From Toxonevra muliebris (lineage: Eukaryota > Arthropoda > Insecta > Diptera > Pallopteridae), in assembly GCA_963691655.1 (NCBI GenBank), contig OY829326.1:91443235-91507234 (forward strand): a DNA stretch of 64,000 nucleotides, read 5' to 3'. The notes beneath the pieces were generated by a model. That model made no database searches and was not told the DNA's origin. It was given only the letters and a program-made list of their open reading frames with translations. The position numbers and the translations under genes are program-made. Positions 34,136 through 46,559 of this stretch are shown here, in pieces. The number at the start of each line of letters is the position of its first letter. The stretch's first letter is position 1.

Positions 34136-34403
34136 ACTATCCAAGTGGTTTTCAAACAACACCTACAGATTTTGTAATCATCAGCTGGTTAATTCATTTA
34201 AAAATTTTAAAACAGTATTTTTAATGTTAAATTGAGAATCAGATAAATCAAATAAGCCATGAAGGTTGTTTGTTGTTGTCATTGCACAAACAACGAAAAG
34301 GGTCATTTTGGGCATAATTAGTTCGGCAGGTACTTAGTTTAATCGTAACTGGATACCTTGTACAACGGTTTGGTGTGCTCAAGTTAACTTCATTTAATAA
34401 AAA

Positions 34404-34985
34404 TTAGGAATTTATATCACCATTTTGTAGTTTGGCCAAAAACATGTCATTCAGCATTACTCTTCTGCTCTCTAGAGTTGGTAAATCTAAAAGTTTAAGA
34501 CGATGTGTGTAAGGTGGAAGGTTTTGGGATGGATCCCATCGAAAACTTTTTAAAGCAAACAAAAGAAACTGTTTCTCAACAGATTCCAATCTATCCCTGT
34601 AACAGTTATATTGAGGACTCCAAACTGGAGAACCGTATTCCAAGATTGGTCTAACCAGAGACTTAAAAAGGGTTTTCGTTACATGCGGATCATTAAATAC
34701 TTCTGACCATCTTTTAGTGAATGCAAATATTCCCTTAGCTTTATTTATACACATGTTAATATGTAAATTAAAACGTAATTTAGGGTCCATCACAATGCCC
34801 AAGTCAGTGAAATTAAGCACAGTTTCCAAGGTGTAATCATTTATACAGTATTCTGATGGGATTGGTTGTCTGATTTACATTTCTTTAAATTTAAAGACAT
34901 TAAATTAATCTGACACCAATTTGTTAACGCATCAAGATCTGATTGAAGCACACTAATTACTTTTTCTCCAAAAGTTTTTAAAGTT
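34404..34985 (-). pseudogene. Jockey-like retrotransposon RT C-terminus
   Basis: Minus-strand text: LQSDLDALTNWCQINLMSLN (about 34880-34940), a frame break, then FTDLGIVMDPKLRFNLHINM, LFKSLVRPILEYGSPVWSPQ and RLESVEKQFLLFALKSFRWD. These are the RT thumb and connection blocks of jockey/CR1-type elements (LGV.MD..L.F..H, LVRP.LEY...VW.P). The catalytic YADD part lies upstream and is missing, and there is no RNase H. It ends near 34400, so it is a truncated 3' piece. Confidence 0.85.
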
Positions 34986-35258
34986 TTTCTTAGTTGAAAT
35001 ATTTCCTATAAAATAACTCCAAATTTATTTGATTTTGACATTATAAATTTTTTGAATTTTGCCTTTGGGACGAATCACTGTGCGATGTCTGATATTGTTG
35101 TTGTCGTTATGATGAATAATGTAAATTGAATAATTTAATATTTTACAATTTTTTATTTGGGATTGAATGGTACATACAAAGTAGCCACTTAAAAAAAATT
35201 TGAAGTCTTTAGACACAGCGCTACGTCTTCGCAACGCAATTATTTAAATATACCATAT

Positions 35259-35633
35259 CGCTATTCACTCCTTAGAGTAAAGAGCTGAGTAACGGAGTAA
35301 AAAAGTAATGTTTTACCCTAGACCGTGAACTCATCTAAAACTTAGACAGAGTACTCTCTGCGATCAATGTTCCCAATTGAATTCACTATCAACAAAACTT
35401 TTGTTTTTTATTTTTTGTTGTCATACAAATCAAGAAGTAGGCAACACTAATTTTCTCTCTTACTCAGAGTAATAGAGTAACAAATATTTCACTCAAGGGT
35501 CAAACTAGAGTAAAAGTGTAAAGTGAGGGTAAAGGAAAATGTCATATTTTGTTGTTGTAGAGTAATTTTGTGTTACACTTTTGACCTGTTACCCCGTTAA
35601 CCAGCACTTTACTCTAAAGCGTGAACAGGGCTC
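35259..35633. mobile_element. MITE, about 375 bp
   Basis: CTATTCACTCCTTAGAGTAAAG at the left and, as a reverse complement, CTGTTCACGCTTTAGAGTAAAG at the right. Inside, both arms continue with GAGTAAAA/AACGG-type words. It is noncoding. Confidence 0.65.
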
Positions 35634-35872
35634 ATAACCATCCTGGTTCGGTTTAAGCCTACAGACGTAATTCTGTAGTTAGTTCCGAGAAATAAATTGT
35701 TCTGGGCATAGCATATATTTTGAGCCTTTACTAAGATACAGGGTGTATAAGAAAGTTTTTTAGGAAAAATACTTATAACTATATATTCCACTATAACTTC
35801 CATATTAAACGTTAAGCAAAGGAATTAATTTTTTATTTTAAGTTATATATAAACAGGCTTAATAAACAAACG

Positions 35873-36065
35873 TAGTCATCACCACAACAATGGAATACGC
35901 CACAATTCCTCATTAGTGATCTTAGTGATAGTTCTTAGTCTTTCAATATCCTATATAAGCTACTAACATTTAAAATCGTAAACCTGAATTATAGATATGA
36001 TTCCAAATATCTTCACTGAATAGAGATATTGAAAGAAACTACCACTACCGTTCTATATACTTATA
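35873..36065 (+). repeat. Repeat R, plus-oriented copy
   Basis: About 190 bases that match 39655-39885 in reverse complement. Shared stretches include TCACTAAGATC/GATCTTAGTGA, CAATATCCTATATAAGCTAC and GAAAGAAACTACCACTACCG. It is noncoding. Confidence 0.8.
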
Positions 36066-36515
36066 TACCTGCCACTAGGCGGAGATCTCAATATCTTTGA
36101 AATACTAAAAAATTAAAGTGGCAAAATTTAAATAAATTTAAATACGGGATGATTTAAGATTCATAACATAATATTTGGAGGAATTTAATTATTACTTTTT
36201 GAAAATAAATGTTTAGAATAAGTGTTGTGCTTTCCTTCGAATTACAGTGTAAACGTTTAGATAAAATTGAATGTTTGAATTTGAATAATTAATTTTGAAC
36301 AAAAAAAAATTTAAAAAAACAAAACAAAAAAAAAGAAAATTTAAATTTAATTTAATTTGTTCTTCAAAATTTTAAAATTTAATAGTTAATAAAACTGTTT
36401 AATTTCATTAGTAGAACTATGAGTGTAAACAATATTTACATACATACATACAAACATAAATATGCTCTTTCGTGAATATGTTTACATTTGAATTCCACAC
36501 ATTATAGAGCATGTT

Positions 36516-36775
36516 TCCAATTAATTTGTTTATTATTTTTGGTCAACAAAATGTAATTTAAATGTATGTATGTATGTACATACAAATAAATGTTTGTTTA
36601 TTTAATAAATATTATTTGCATATTTTAAATATTTTTGAAAAGATTTTATGAAGATGTTAATATGTTGTTGTTGATTGACATCTGATCGAAATATATTAAA
36701 CTATTCTTATATATTTATGAGATTCATAGACAAAAATTGGAAATTTTATTATACATTGATTCTGAAATAGATGAA
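36516..36775 (+). repeat. Repeat F, uninterrupted copy (empty site)
   Basis: It matches 30405-30473 joined to 33200-33368, the two flanks of the hAT-like element, including AATTAATTTGTTT, TTTGCATATTTTAAATATTT and the end CATAGACAAAAATTGG. It contains a (TATG)n tract. The open frame at 36737-36946 overlaps its end and is not supported as a gene. Confidence 0.75.
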
Positions 36776-37819
36776 TACATTTTCAGAAATGAGTTTTGCC
36801 TTGTTTCCACAATGGCATATTCAATGGCCGAGAGAAAGAAAAAACGAGAGAACTTCCTATTTGAAATTGCTAAAAAGTTTACAAATTTGATTGAATTTGA
36901 GATAGTGGAAACTAGACTCTACCGTACTGATGATTTTTATTTTTGAGAGAAACAATTAAATTGCTCTCTCTATTTAATTTTGTCATATTTATGCCATATT
37001 TTTAAGCTCAAGTGAAGTTATTTTTATTTTATTTATTATTTAGCTTTAGTCTCAATACAGATAATAGTTTTGCACACTCAATACAATAAACAAAAGCATT
37101 CTGTTTTTATGATTTAAAAAAGATTTTGCAGCGAAAAACATAAAAAATGTCTTTGTTCAATCCAACACGTTTCATTAATCCATTATTTTCAGTGATAAAA
37201 AACAAAATGAAACATTTCTTTTTTTGTTTCTGCTGAAAGGTGTTGAATTCATTCATTGAATTCTCATTTTCATATTGAAAACGTTGCACACAACATTGTT
37301 TACCAAAATGTTAGAGATGTAAACTTGTAGCAACAACATAGCACAACAATATAAAAAATAATCGTGCAAATCAATTCATAGTTGAAACAAAAACAATGAA
37401 ATAAATAAATTACAGAACAATGCAATTTTTCTTTGAACAATTTGAATGAATTCATTGAATAATTCCATTGAATCGAGTTTAATTGTGAAAGTGTAGCAAA
37501 AAAGTTTAATATACCAGGACTGAAATTCAATGGATGATTCAAAAATAAACAAATAAATTTTTTACTTTTTCATTTATACATTTCAATGTAATTGCTGCCA
37601 TTAGCGACAGCATTATACTACATAATGCAGCAACTAGAAAGTGTTTTTTAAATTGTGGGTTTTAAGAGTACAACAATGGTCTTAATATTATCATGATTTT
37701 CTGAAATTTTATTTGAGGAGAAAGAAAACTAGTTTTTATTGTTTTACGACTCATTTAAATCCCCTCACAGTGAAAAAAATTCATAATGTTAGAACTAAAC
37801 AAATTTGGTGTCATTTTAA

Positions 37820-39221
37820 CCCTCTCTGGGAGGCGGTAACATAATCTCCTGAGCCTAATTAGGCCCACGTGAATAAAACGATAGTTATGGCCTATTACAG
37901 CATGTTATTGTACTAGCAGGTGTGCGCTTAGTATCGTATATGGTCTCCTACATTTGGTATGTGTTTCCAGCATGTATATGTGTACAGCTAGGGCTTTGAA
38001 AAGACATATATAACGTAAGTGATGGTGATTCGGATCGATGTATATACGTCGGATCGATTTTGTTTTGCTAATAACTTTTCTTTGGTATTTTTTATGATTA
38101 TTTCCTTTTTTCGAAACGAACGGGAATTATTCTAATGCTATGCAACACTTATTTCAATAATTTCAAATCAATCAGTTGTGAGCGAAGAAACAAAGAATGA
38201 GCGTATTTTCAAACAAAGCCTTAGCAAATGAAATAAGAAAACCACAAATTTGATAACAATTATAACTTTTGTGCTGGTAAGTATATTTACAAAATTTATA
38301 CAGGATTCACAAAATATTCTGCTATAGTTCGGTAAAAAAAGCATGATTTTAGAAAGCGTACTAAGAAAAAAATTAGCTTATAATCGACCCGAATTACCAA
38401 TATGCGTCGAATCAATGATTCGAATTACAAGCAAATGCGGTGTTTGCAAAATTACAAAATTTAGAAAAACTGTATAGTTTAACTTAATGAAAGTTTTTGG
38501 TTGTGATTTAGATACATTTAATAGGTGATTTTTGGAGGTAATTTGGATCGACCCTTTGTTTAGAGAGTTTTCTGTGGAATTTGAGTTCAAAGTTTAAATA
38601 GGCTTGAAAATTTTTTTAATTTTAGCTTAAAATTTTGCTTTTCAAAATCCAAAGCTATTTTTTTTATTGAAATATTAATTGAAATTAATAGCATTTGTTA
38701 GTGTTATACCAATTTTGGAACTAACAAGTAATTTTTAAGTAGTTAAATTCAATATGAAATATATTTTTAAGAACCAGTTTGTGTTAAGTGATTTCAATTT
38801 TTGATTATGTCAACATACTTATAAATTTTAATTCTGAAATGATTTGGAATGATTCGAAGAAATGATTTTTTATATATTTCATTGTTCACCAGTTCATGGA
38901 ATAGCGGATCTAAATTTTATTAATTTAGCTTGATATATTATTCGACGATATTGGCTTTTTGGCCACATTTTATAGCCCACAACTTGAAATACATAATACA
39001 TACAAGTGCATCTCTTCAAATTTGACTAAGATCAGACAAACGGTTTATGATTACATAAGGAAAACACATATATTTTCCTTAAACCCCAAAATTACCTTTT
39101 GCATCTAAATAAACCTCAAATTCAAAATAATTTGCTCATTGGCGCAGGAAGTCAAGGAGTTTCAGATCGATTCATCAATCACAAAAATGGGCCTAATTAG
39201 GCCCAGCTGCCCATCATAGAG
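37820..39221. mobile_element. piggyBac-type nonautonomous element D, copy 1 (1402 bp)
   Basis: TTAA flanks both ends (37816-37819, 39222-39225). Ends are CCTCTCTGGGAGGCGG (left) and CTCTATGATGGGCAGC (right, reverse complement), each followed by the palindrome GCCTAATTAGGC within 50 bases. The TTAA target is the hallmark of piggyBac. No transposase frame is present. A second, truncated copy is at 60366-62185. Confidence 0.65.
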
Positions 39222-39462
39222 TTAAAGATAATATTAAAAAAAAAAAAACTTCAACAATTCTTGGTGAAAAAATAATTAGTATTGGTGCAAGAGCAGCTCA
39301 AATCATAAAGCTGTGCACCGATTGGATTTTTTAAATTCAATCAAAAATATAAAAATCAAATAATGATTTTTAAAAAAAAAAAAAAAAAAAATCAGAAAAT
39401 AATTATTATTTCTGAGCAAACAGATAAAAATCAAAAAATTATTATAATTTCATGAACTTAAG

Positions 39463-39967
39463 TCATGACTTTAAAAATTAACGTCTAGATTTAATTTTTA
39501 TAGTCTCCTAAAAAACTCTCATGAACTGATTGAATGGGGACCGTTCAGAAAAAATTAAACCTAGAATCATTTTCTCACAAACACACACACTCACTCATCT
39601 ACTAGACTTTCAAATAACTAACTGTTAGCTACAATGGGGAAAAACAACAACATAAGTATATAGGACGGTAGTGGTAGTTTCTTTCAATATCGCTATTCAG
39701 TGAAGATATTTGGAATCAAATCTGTAATTCTGGGTTATGATTTCAAATATTAGTAGCTTATATAGGATATTGAAATATTAAGAACTATCACTAAGATCAC
39801 TGATGAGGAATGGTGGCGGATTCTGAAACGGCCGTCTTATTTGCCCGTCTCTATATACATTGTTGTTGTGATGACTACAAATAACGAAATCAACATGAAC
39901 GTAAGTCATGACTTTAAAAATTAACCTCTAGACTTAATTTTCATAGTCTCCTAAAAAACTATCATGA
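39463..39967 (+). repeat. Direct repeat of about 65 bp, 440 bp apart
   Basis: GTCATGACTTTAAAAATTAA with 45 further bases occurs at 39463-39527 and 39903-39967 with a few changes. The inverted repeat R copy (39655-39885) lies between them. Confidence 0.7.
39655..39885 (-). repeat. Repeat R, minus-oriented copy
   Basis: Reverse-complement partner of 35873-36065, about 3.6 kb away, with a 30-base extra segment near 39820-39860. Confidence 0.8.
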
Positions 39968-40746
39968 AAGTAATTTTAGTTGTTGATTTATTAATCTGCC
40001 ATTCTATTTTTAAAGGATTTTCTGTTTTTTCCTAATATTTCTTAACATACCAAATGAAATACTTCATTTTAACAGGAAATTTTCCATAAGTTTATATGCA
40101 ATATATTTTCCTTAATCAATTTTCCAATGTTTCATATGGCGTTTTGAAGTTAGTTTAAGTTAGTCCACCCTCAAACCACAGTGCAACGGTAACAATTGCT
40201 GCATACAATATTAAGTCGTCTGTTGCTGAAATCAAAAGCCCGAAGAGTAACGAAAAATTTCAATGCTGTGCATCTGAACAAGAAACGATGAATGTAAAAA
40301 TCATAACGTCACAAGCCGCCCTACAAAAATATTTTCATATGAGACGCACGATCTTTGTATTTTGTATTTTTTTATATTACATAAATTTTCTTTGTAATTT
40401 TCAGCAAACATAAAATCAAGTTTTCAGTAAAACTTTTGTCCACAAAATCCAATCACTTCATAACACATCGTCAACACACAACTAACCACAAAACTCAATT
40501 GCAGATTACTACCAAAATAGAAAACTTTATAAAATCAATAAATGAATAAGCAATATTTTTCACACTCTCCGCCCCTTTCCCTTTTTCAATTTCAAACATA
40601 CAAACTGCAAACTATTTAGCTTCTATAGAAAATTCTGCTCTATTGATTGACTATTTATTGGTAATAAGTTTGTGGCAATAATTACAAACGTAAACAAATC
40701 ATAAAATTTTACATACATATGTATATGTATGTATGTATGTACATTA

Positions 40747-41101
40747 AGGTAGGCGGAAAACAAAAGTTCAAATTTTTGCCCCGAGTTTGATATATTGGGT
40801 CATTGTGAGTTTTGCGCCATAAACCGTTTTTCGGTTGCGAACACTCCTCGTGAGCTACATATTCTGAAAAAATTGCAGTTTTTTCGCCAAAAACCAAGAT
40901 AACTTTTTGTTGTTAGTTTTACGCCAATTGATAGATCTCATTGAGATCATGAGAAAGCACTTATTTGTCAAAATCGAATGGAAAACAATTGACTTCCAAA
41001 TGCTTCCAGTAAAGGTTATAAATGGTTTATGGCGCTAGACTCACAAAGAGCCAATGTATCAATCGCGGTTGCGAAAACATAAACTTTTTTTGCCTCCACC
41101 C
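40747..41101. mobile_element. MITE with about 80-bp diverged inverted ends
   Basis: TA flanks (40745-40746, 41102-41103). The left arm runs AGGTAGGCGG...GCGCCATAAACC; the right arm as a reverse complement is GGGTGGAGGC...GCGCCATAAACC, with about 70 percent identity by eye. The TA target suggests Tc1/mariner. It is noncoding. Confidence 0.7.
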
Positions 41102-41103
41102 TA

Positions 41104-43664
41104 ATGTTTATTAATAGTTGCTCTGTTGCTAGTTTGATCTGTTGCTGTTTGCTCTGCTATACTGATACATGAAAGAGTAAATTAAAAGAGACAAACGATA
41201 GCTTATAGCTATTTAAGTGGTAGGAAAAGATAGAATGAATGTGTATGTTTATGCTTACATTTGAAGATGATGGCAAATTTTTTGAACAAACAAATTTTTG
41301 AGATGATATTTTAGATATAGGAATGGCAGTGGCGAACTCTGAGAAAATATACAAAGGAGGCCTTACTGAAAAATGGTTTTCTCATCAAACTAAGGCCTAT
41401 GGTTCACCTTTCCAATTTGCTTGAAAATGCGAAATGAGTTTCATCTCGTGAAATAAAAAGTTTAATTTGCTTTTGTTCAAGAAACCAATTAAAATTTGCG
41501 AAATTATTATTTAGATTTTAGCAATTCAATACTCTTTTTCCAAATTAAAATAAATTTTGGGGATCCTAAAAAAGAAATAACTCAATTATTGGAATTTCCA
41601 TTCCACATCTGAATTGCTATTTTTTGTCTCAATAAAAATAAAGTGCAAATGTTATAGTAAGTATAAGTAAGAAGTCTATGAAAAATTAGTTTATTAATGA
41701 AAATACATTTTTGTAACAATAGGCCTAATAAACCGACCTCTTTTATTCTTCATTTTCTCCTTTAAAATGGACTGAAAATGTTCACCTATATGTTAAGTCT
41801 TAAACGGTATTTAAATTTATTAATATTCATTATTGAAAACATCTGTACCCACACATATGAACTTCCATGGGATAGCTATTTTTGCTTTTTAAAGGAGTAT
41901 CATACTGTAAATTTATAAGTCCATTTGCTATAGTTGACCTGCAATATCTTCTGATTTGGAATTTAATGATAGTATGATATCAAAATAAAATTATTAATGA
42001 TTTCTATTATATGCACTATACATATTTAAAAAATTTCAGAGGGGTTTTAAACCTCTAAGACCCCCTGCATTCTCTCCTGATGAATGGGTATGGATTCTTG
42101 TTAGAATGTTTGGTTTGACTTTGAAAAAGGTGTTATGTTTTTATCTGCATTCACTTTGAAAAGTTTTGCTCTAGGATTATTAAGTATAATTTTCTATTAC
42201 TTTAGGCAGTGTCACAAATCTCGATAAGTGTCAGAACTCACTTAATCCTTCCAATTGATTTGGGTGTGATGCTGTGGAATTAGAGAAGAGACAAGCATTT
42301 ACATTTCTAAATATTTACAAAATCTCACCAATCAACAAACAATGATTTGAAAAAATCAGTAATGAAAATAAATATTTGTAGGAAAATTCATTTCCTTAGT
42401 ATTTTCGGACAGATGCTAAAAAATCTAAAATTAATAATATAGGGTAAGTACTGAAATTATGGAAACTGTCGACTTATTTTGGTAGATTCCGTGAAATTTG
42501 ACCCCAATGCAAATTAAAAATTGACCCTAAAATTGGGGCTTATTTTCATAATGGAAATAAATAAATAAGGTCCCAAACAAATTTAATTTGAGTTTTAAAA
42601 AAGACCCCATTGGTATAATGTAATTAAAATTAAATACTGACAGCACCCAATTTTTTACTTGTGGATAGATATTCCGTATTGCTTTCCGCATTGCTTCTTC
42701 ATAATCTATTATGGAAATAGATGGAATGGGAAATATTTAAAAGAAAACTATTGTAAAAAAAATTGAGTCATACTTGAACTATACCCAAACTTATAGTTTT
42801 TTTTTGGAGTTTGAAGGAATAATAGTAAATACTTCTTACGAAGTTTTTTTTCAGTGTTATGATTCGGTATATCGTATTGACCTGTGCTTAACCGATTCTC
42901 GGCTAGTGTTCCGTTTTCGCAACATCAACTTCAAGCATTTGTAAAATAGATAAAACTATGCGTATCCTATTTAAGTATTTATTTAAATGATAATTTGAGC
43001 TCTTGGCTTCACAATTTTTCTCGTAATTTTATTTTCTTTTGTTTTCACAATTTTACACCTGCGCTTTTACCTTAATATTTGTATGTTAAAAAATGGTCCA
43101 AAAAAAATCATTTTTTAAAATGGCTCGTTTTTTCTTTAACAATCATATTCGTATTACTAAAATACCAAAATGCAATACTAAAGACTATCTGATTGAGTTT
43201 ACCGTTTTAAATAAACCTGGAGTGTAACGGTCGTTCCTTTTTTCAACAGGCTGCCCTTGACGTTCTAAAGTTTTCTTGATTGACTAAAAGTGATTAGTGG
43301 GATCTTAATAGTCGCCACATAAAAAATCATGAAGTTATCTCAACGATTTTGATGATTCGTCGGTAATGGGTTAAAACCTTATGTACTTACTATTAGAATG
43401 GGTCTCTTGGCCTAAGTGCGTCTAAAAATTAAAAAGGACAGCCACTCCAACCAACCATCCATCGTATTTTGGGCCTTTTTTATTTGTAATTTTCGGACCA
43501 CATTCCATATATTTCATAATGAAATATGACTTCAAAATTAAAGTTGGAAAAAGTACACAAATTTTGTTTTTGTGTACTTTTCGTTTTTGCTTAGGGCTTT
43601 TTTCATTGGAGCCACCTTTTATTAAATTGTTATAGTTCGTAAAGATTTTTAATATTTTAAAGTC
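41104..43664. other. AT-rich intergenic stretch, no gene seen
   Basis: No coding frame, RNA gene or clear repeat could be supported on either strand. Confidence 0.5.
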
Positions 43665-43668
43665 TTAA

Positions 43669-44012
43669 CCCTCTAACCCGCAAGGTTAAAATAATAATAA
43701 AACAAACACCAGAATTTTTGTTTTCAGTTAATATTGATAAAAGTAAAATGAATTTTTTGATTAGTTTTTGAGTTTAGCAGTTAGGTGAGAAAAACGAGAG
43801 GTTGCCCTGATGCGGCCTTGTGGGTTTAAGCCAAAAAACAAAGATATATTTGGACAATTCCCAAGGTGTCGCAGAAAGTGCAAACTGACCACGAATTGTG
43901 TGTTTATTCTTTCTTTAGGTCTGCCAATTAATTTAAAAAAAATAAATTTGTACTTGCCCATTAATTAAAATAGAGTGAAGGCTGCCTCAGGGCTGCCTTA
44001 CGGGTTAGAGGG
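43669..44012. mobile_element. piggyBac-type MITE (344 bp)
   Basis: TTAA at 43665-43668 and 44013-44016 directly flanks inverted ends CCCTCTAACCCGCAAGG and CCCTCTAACCCGTAAGG (reverse complement). A GGGCTGCCTTACGGG-like word recurs inside the right half. A 66-codon open frame at 43761-43961 covers the interior but resembles nothing. Confidence 0.9.
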
Positions 44013-44902
44013 TTAAATGGTTACACACTAAATATAACAATCTTTAAAGTGTCCATATTTGTACTATTTACTGTACAGATTAAGCCTGTGAAGAAGCGAT
44101 ATGCCAATGTTTCAAAGCATAATTTATGATGATGATAGCCATTCAATAAACACCAAATAGATGTGCTGTTAACAACAAATTTATTTACTGTGTGTATGTA
44201 ATAAAAATGATTTTTGTTTAAAATAGAAAGTTTACATTTTTAATTATTTCCATTTCATTTTCTATTCTTTTGCATACACAAAAAATTTAAACAACAGAAT
44301 TTTAAATTCTTATTCAAAGCAATAATGAAAATAAGTCGTTAGTTTTTTGATATATCAGAAGTTGTAAGACAATTTTTACTTTGAAGTTGAAATTAAGGTC
44401 GTAGTATCGAATTGTCTGAAATTTTTGGTAGATATATGAATTTAGTGTTGAAATAGACTTAAAAATAGAGGCGCTGGAAGTTTTGGAATCGAAAGAAAAG
44501 ACTCCTCAACCCTAATTTCTCTCTTTATCAGTGTCTAGAGATCGCATTATCAGATTTTGTTGTATTGCTTTTATTTTGGTTAACCCTTAAATGGGTTCAG
44601 ATGCATATTTGCATCGTCTGAAAAAAGTCTCATAGAAAATTTTACTGTTTTTTAAATTAAAAAATAGTTTATTTTTTCCGAAAAAATAATTTTTTTATGA
44701 ATTCAATTCAAGGAATATGGAAAAAACAACTATTGTATAGTTTTGCAAAAAAATTTAGCCGCAAACTGGAAATGATTTATTTTTTAATTTTTTTATAACA
44801 AATATATATCCGTACCAGTGCCAACAACTATTTTTCATCACGGATGCTGGATTTAGCTCCATGTGGGTTAAATTCATCATCCAGTCGCATCTACTGCACT
44901 TA

Positions 44903-46536
44903 CAGTGTCGGACAAAACTAAAGCACTTGTTTCCATTTTGCTCAGTAATGATGTAAAACATGCGTGGACTGAAATTTTTTTTTTTGAATGTAGGAAGAAT
45001 ATCAACTCATTGTAATAAAACACAGAAAATTTAATATGATTTTTCAAATAAAATAAAAATATGAACTCAAAAGTAACAAAATGCATAAATGTGACGCGGC
45101 AAAACTAAAACACGTATGGAATATATTAATGGAAAAGTTCGATTTCTCCACTATTTTGTAGCGTATCTTTGCTTTTCAGAGCACGTGCAGATTATCGTGT
45201 CATAAACTCAACAAAATTGCTCAAAACCTCCGCAGAATTGTTCTTCCATGCAATTTCCGATAGGTAGAAAATGGAATCCTTATTTTTTCGGTTTAGGCGC
45301 TGAGTTTTCTGACCTACAATTTCCAAGAGATTTTTTAGGATAGAGATTGGGTGAATGGATGGGCCTTCATAAAATACCGATGTTATTGACAACACACCAT
45401 TTTTCTACACAAAGTGCTGGGATCGTCTTCGTTCTGGTATATCTACTTTAACAGCAGCTCTTCCTCCCTATAAAATAACACAACATTCTTGAGAATATTT
45501 TTGCACATCAGACGTTCCATTAAACATCTTATTTGATGAATTGAACCGATTCCATGGCCGAAAAAAATCACCAGACCATTACGTTGCCTTCCCCGTATTT
45601 TACGGTGCTTTTCAAATAACGTGGATTTTATCGTTAATTTTATAGTCTGCACACTAGCTTTAATCCGTCACAACTTTCCATGTCAAATTTGGATTAGTCA
45701 GTTAAAAAGCAGTCTTTCATTTGACAGTAGCCCAGTTAAAGTGCGCGGTTACAAATTCGAGCCTTGCCTGTCAATTTCTCGAGAAATAAATGGCTTTTTT
45801 ACGCTTTGGAATGTTGCTAAGGCACCCTCCACAGCTCATCGTTGGATAAACTTGTGTGAAATGTTTAAACGCAATTTATTTCCAAGATATATAAGGATCT
45901 TTTTTTATAACCTGAATGATGGCCAGATCTTCACGTTTGGTTGTGCCCTGCGGTCTGCCACCTCCATATTTAGTATTTAAAAAATGAGGGGAGCGAAAAC
46001 GGCTTATAGCTCGAGAATTAACGCAATAACGAATACAAATTTTTTTGACAATGCATGTCACTGATTCAACTTTATTAAATCCACTTAGAATATTTTCTTT
46101 AAATTGTGCAGAATACTTATTTCGAGCCAATTATTTCGGGAAGCGAAATTTTAAAATGCGAACGGTGACGGTGAATGATAACCATCAACTTATATACGCT
46201 TCTAATTTTTATTAAAACCTGCTTTTTGTATTCCAAAATAATGGGTTTCCAGTTTAAATATGGTTGTTGTTGTTAATGTTTAACAATTGATTGTAACAGT
46301 AAGCGAAAAAGATTATGTGCTTTAGTTTTGTCGCGGAAGGTTTAGGCATATTGAGCAATGTGATTAAAACAATAAAAAACAGTAATCGATTTTTAATGTT
46401 AATTTGTTTCAACAAGTGCATATTCATACAAAATTTATAAAACAAAAAAAAATATGGACATACTTGCATATTTTTAAATTTTATTGACTTAATGTTGACA
46501 AGGAAGAGTTCGTTCTTTAGTTTTGTTCGACACTGT
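44903..46536 (-). mobile_element. Tc1-like transposon copy 1 (1634 bp)
   Basis: TA flanks (44901-44902, 46537-46538). Ends CAGTGTCGGACAAAACTAAAG and CAGTGTCGAACAAAACTAAAG; related inner repeats at 45096-45115 (GCGGCAAAACTAAAACAC) and 46317-46336 (reverse complement CCGCGACAAAACTAAAGCAC). The element therefore has long ends with two copies of the binding-type repeat each. It carries a decayed transposase on the minus strand. Confidence 0.9.
45193..46130 (-). pseudogene. Tc1-like transposase, inactive
   Basis: The N-terminus MARNKYSAQFKENILSGFNK continues to GGGRPQGTTKREDLAIIQVI (GRPR-like hinge, about 45950). The first catalytic Asp survives in FLTD, stop, SKFDMESCDGLK (about 45690): the stop replaces the Glu of TDES. 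The middle block VIFFGHGIGSIHQI is in another frame near 45560. The C-terminus ILKNLLEIVGQKTQRLNRKN and WKNNSAEVLSNFVEFM ends near 45193; the third catalytic Asp of SPDLNPIENLW is not preserved. Confidence 0.85.
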
Positions 46537-46559
46537 ATATTTGCTTTATAGAAGGCCGA

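Noticed and set aside
36737..36946. 69-codon plus-strand frame (MAYSMAERKKKRENF)
   Set aside because: Starts inside repeat F and shows no domain; codon use cannot be distinguished from chance.
46254..46469. 71-codon frame similar to a 62-codon frame at 56694-56882
   Set aside because: The match arises because both lie in the homologous end region of two Tc1 copies; the frames are not the transposase and probably noncoding.
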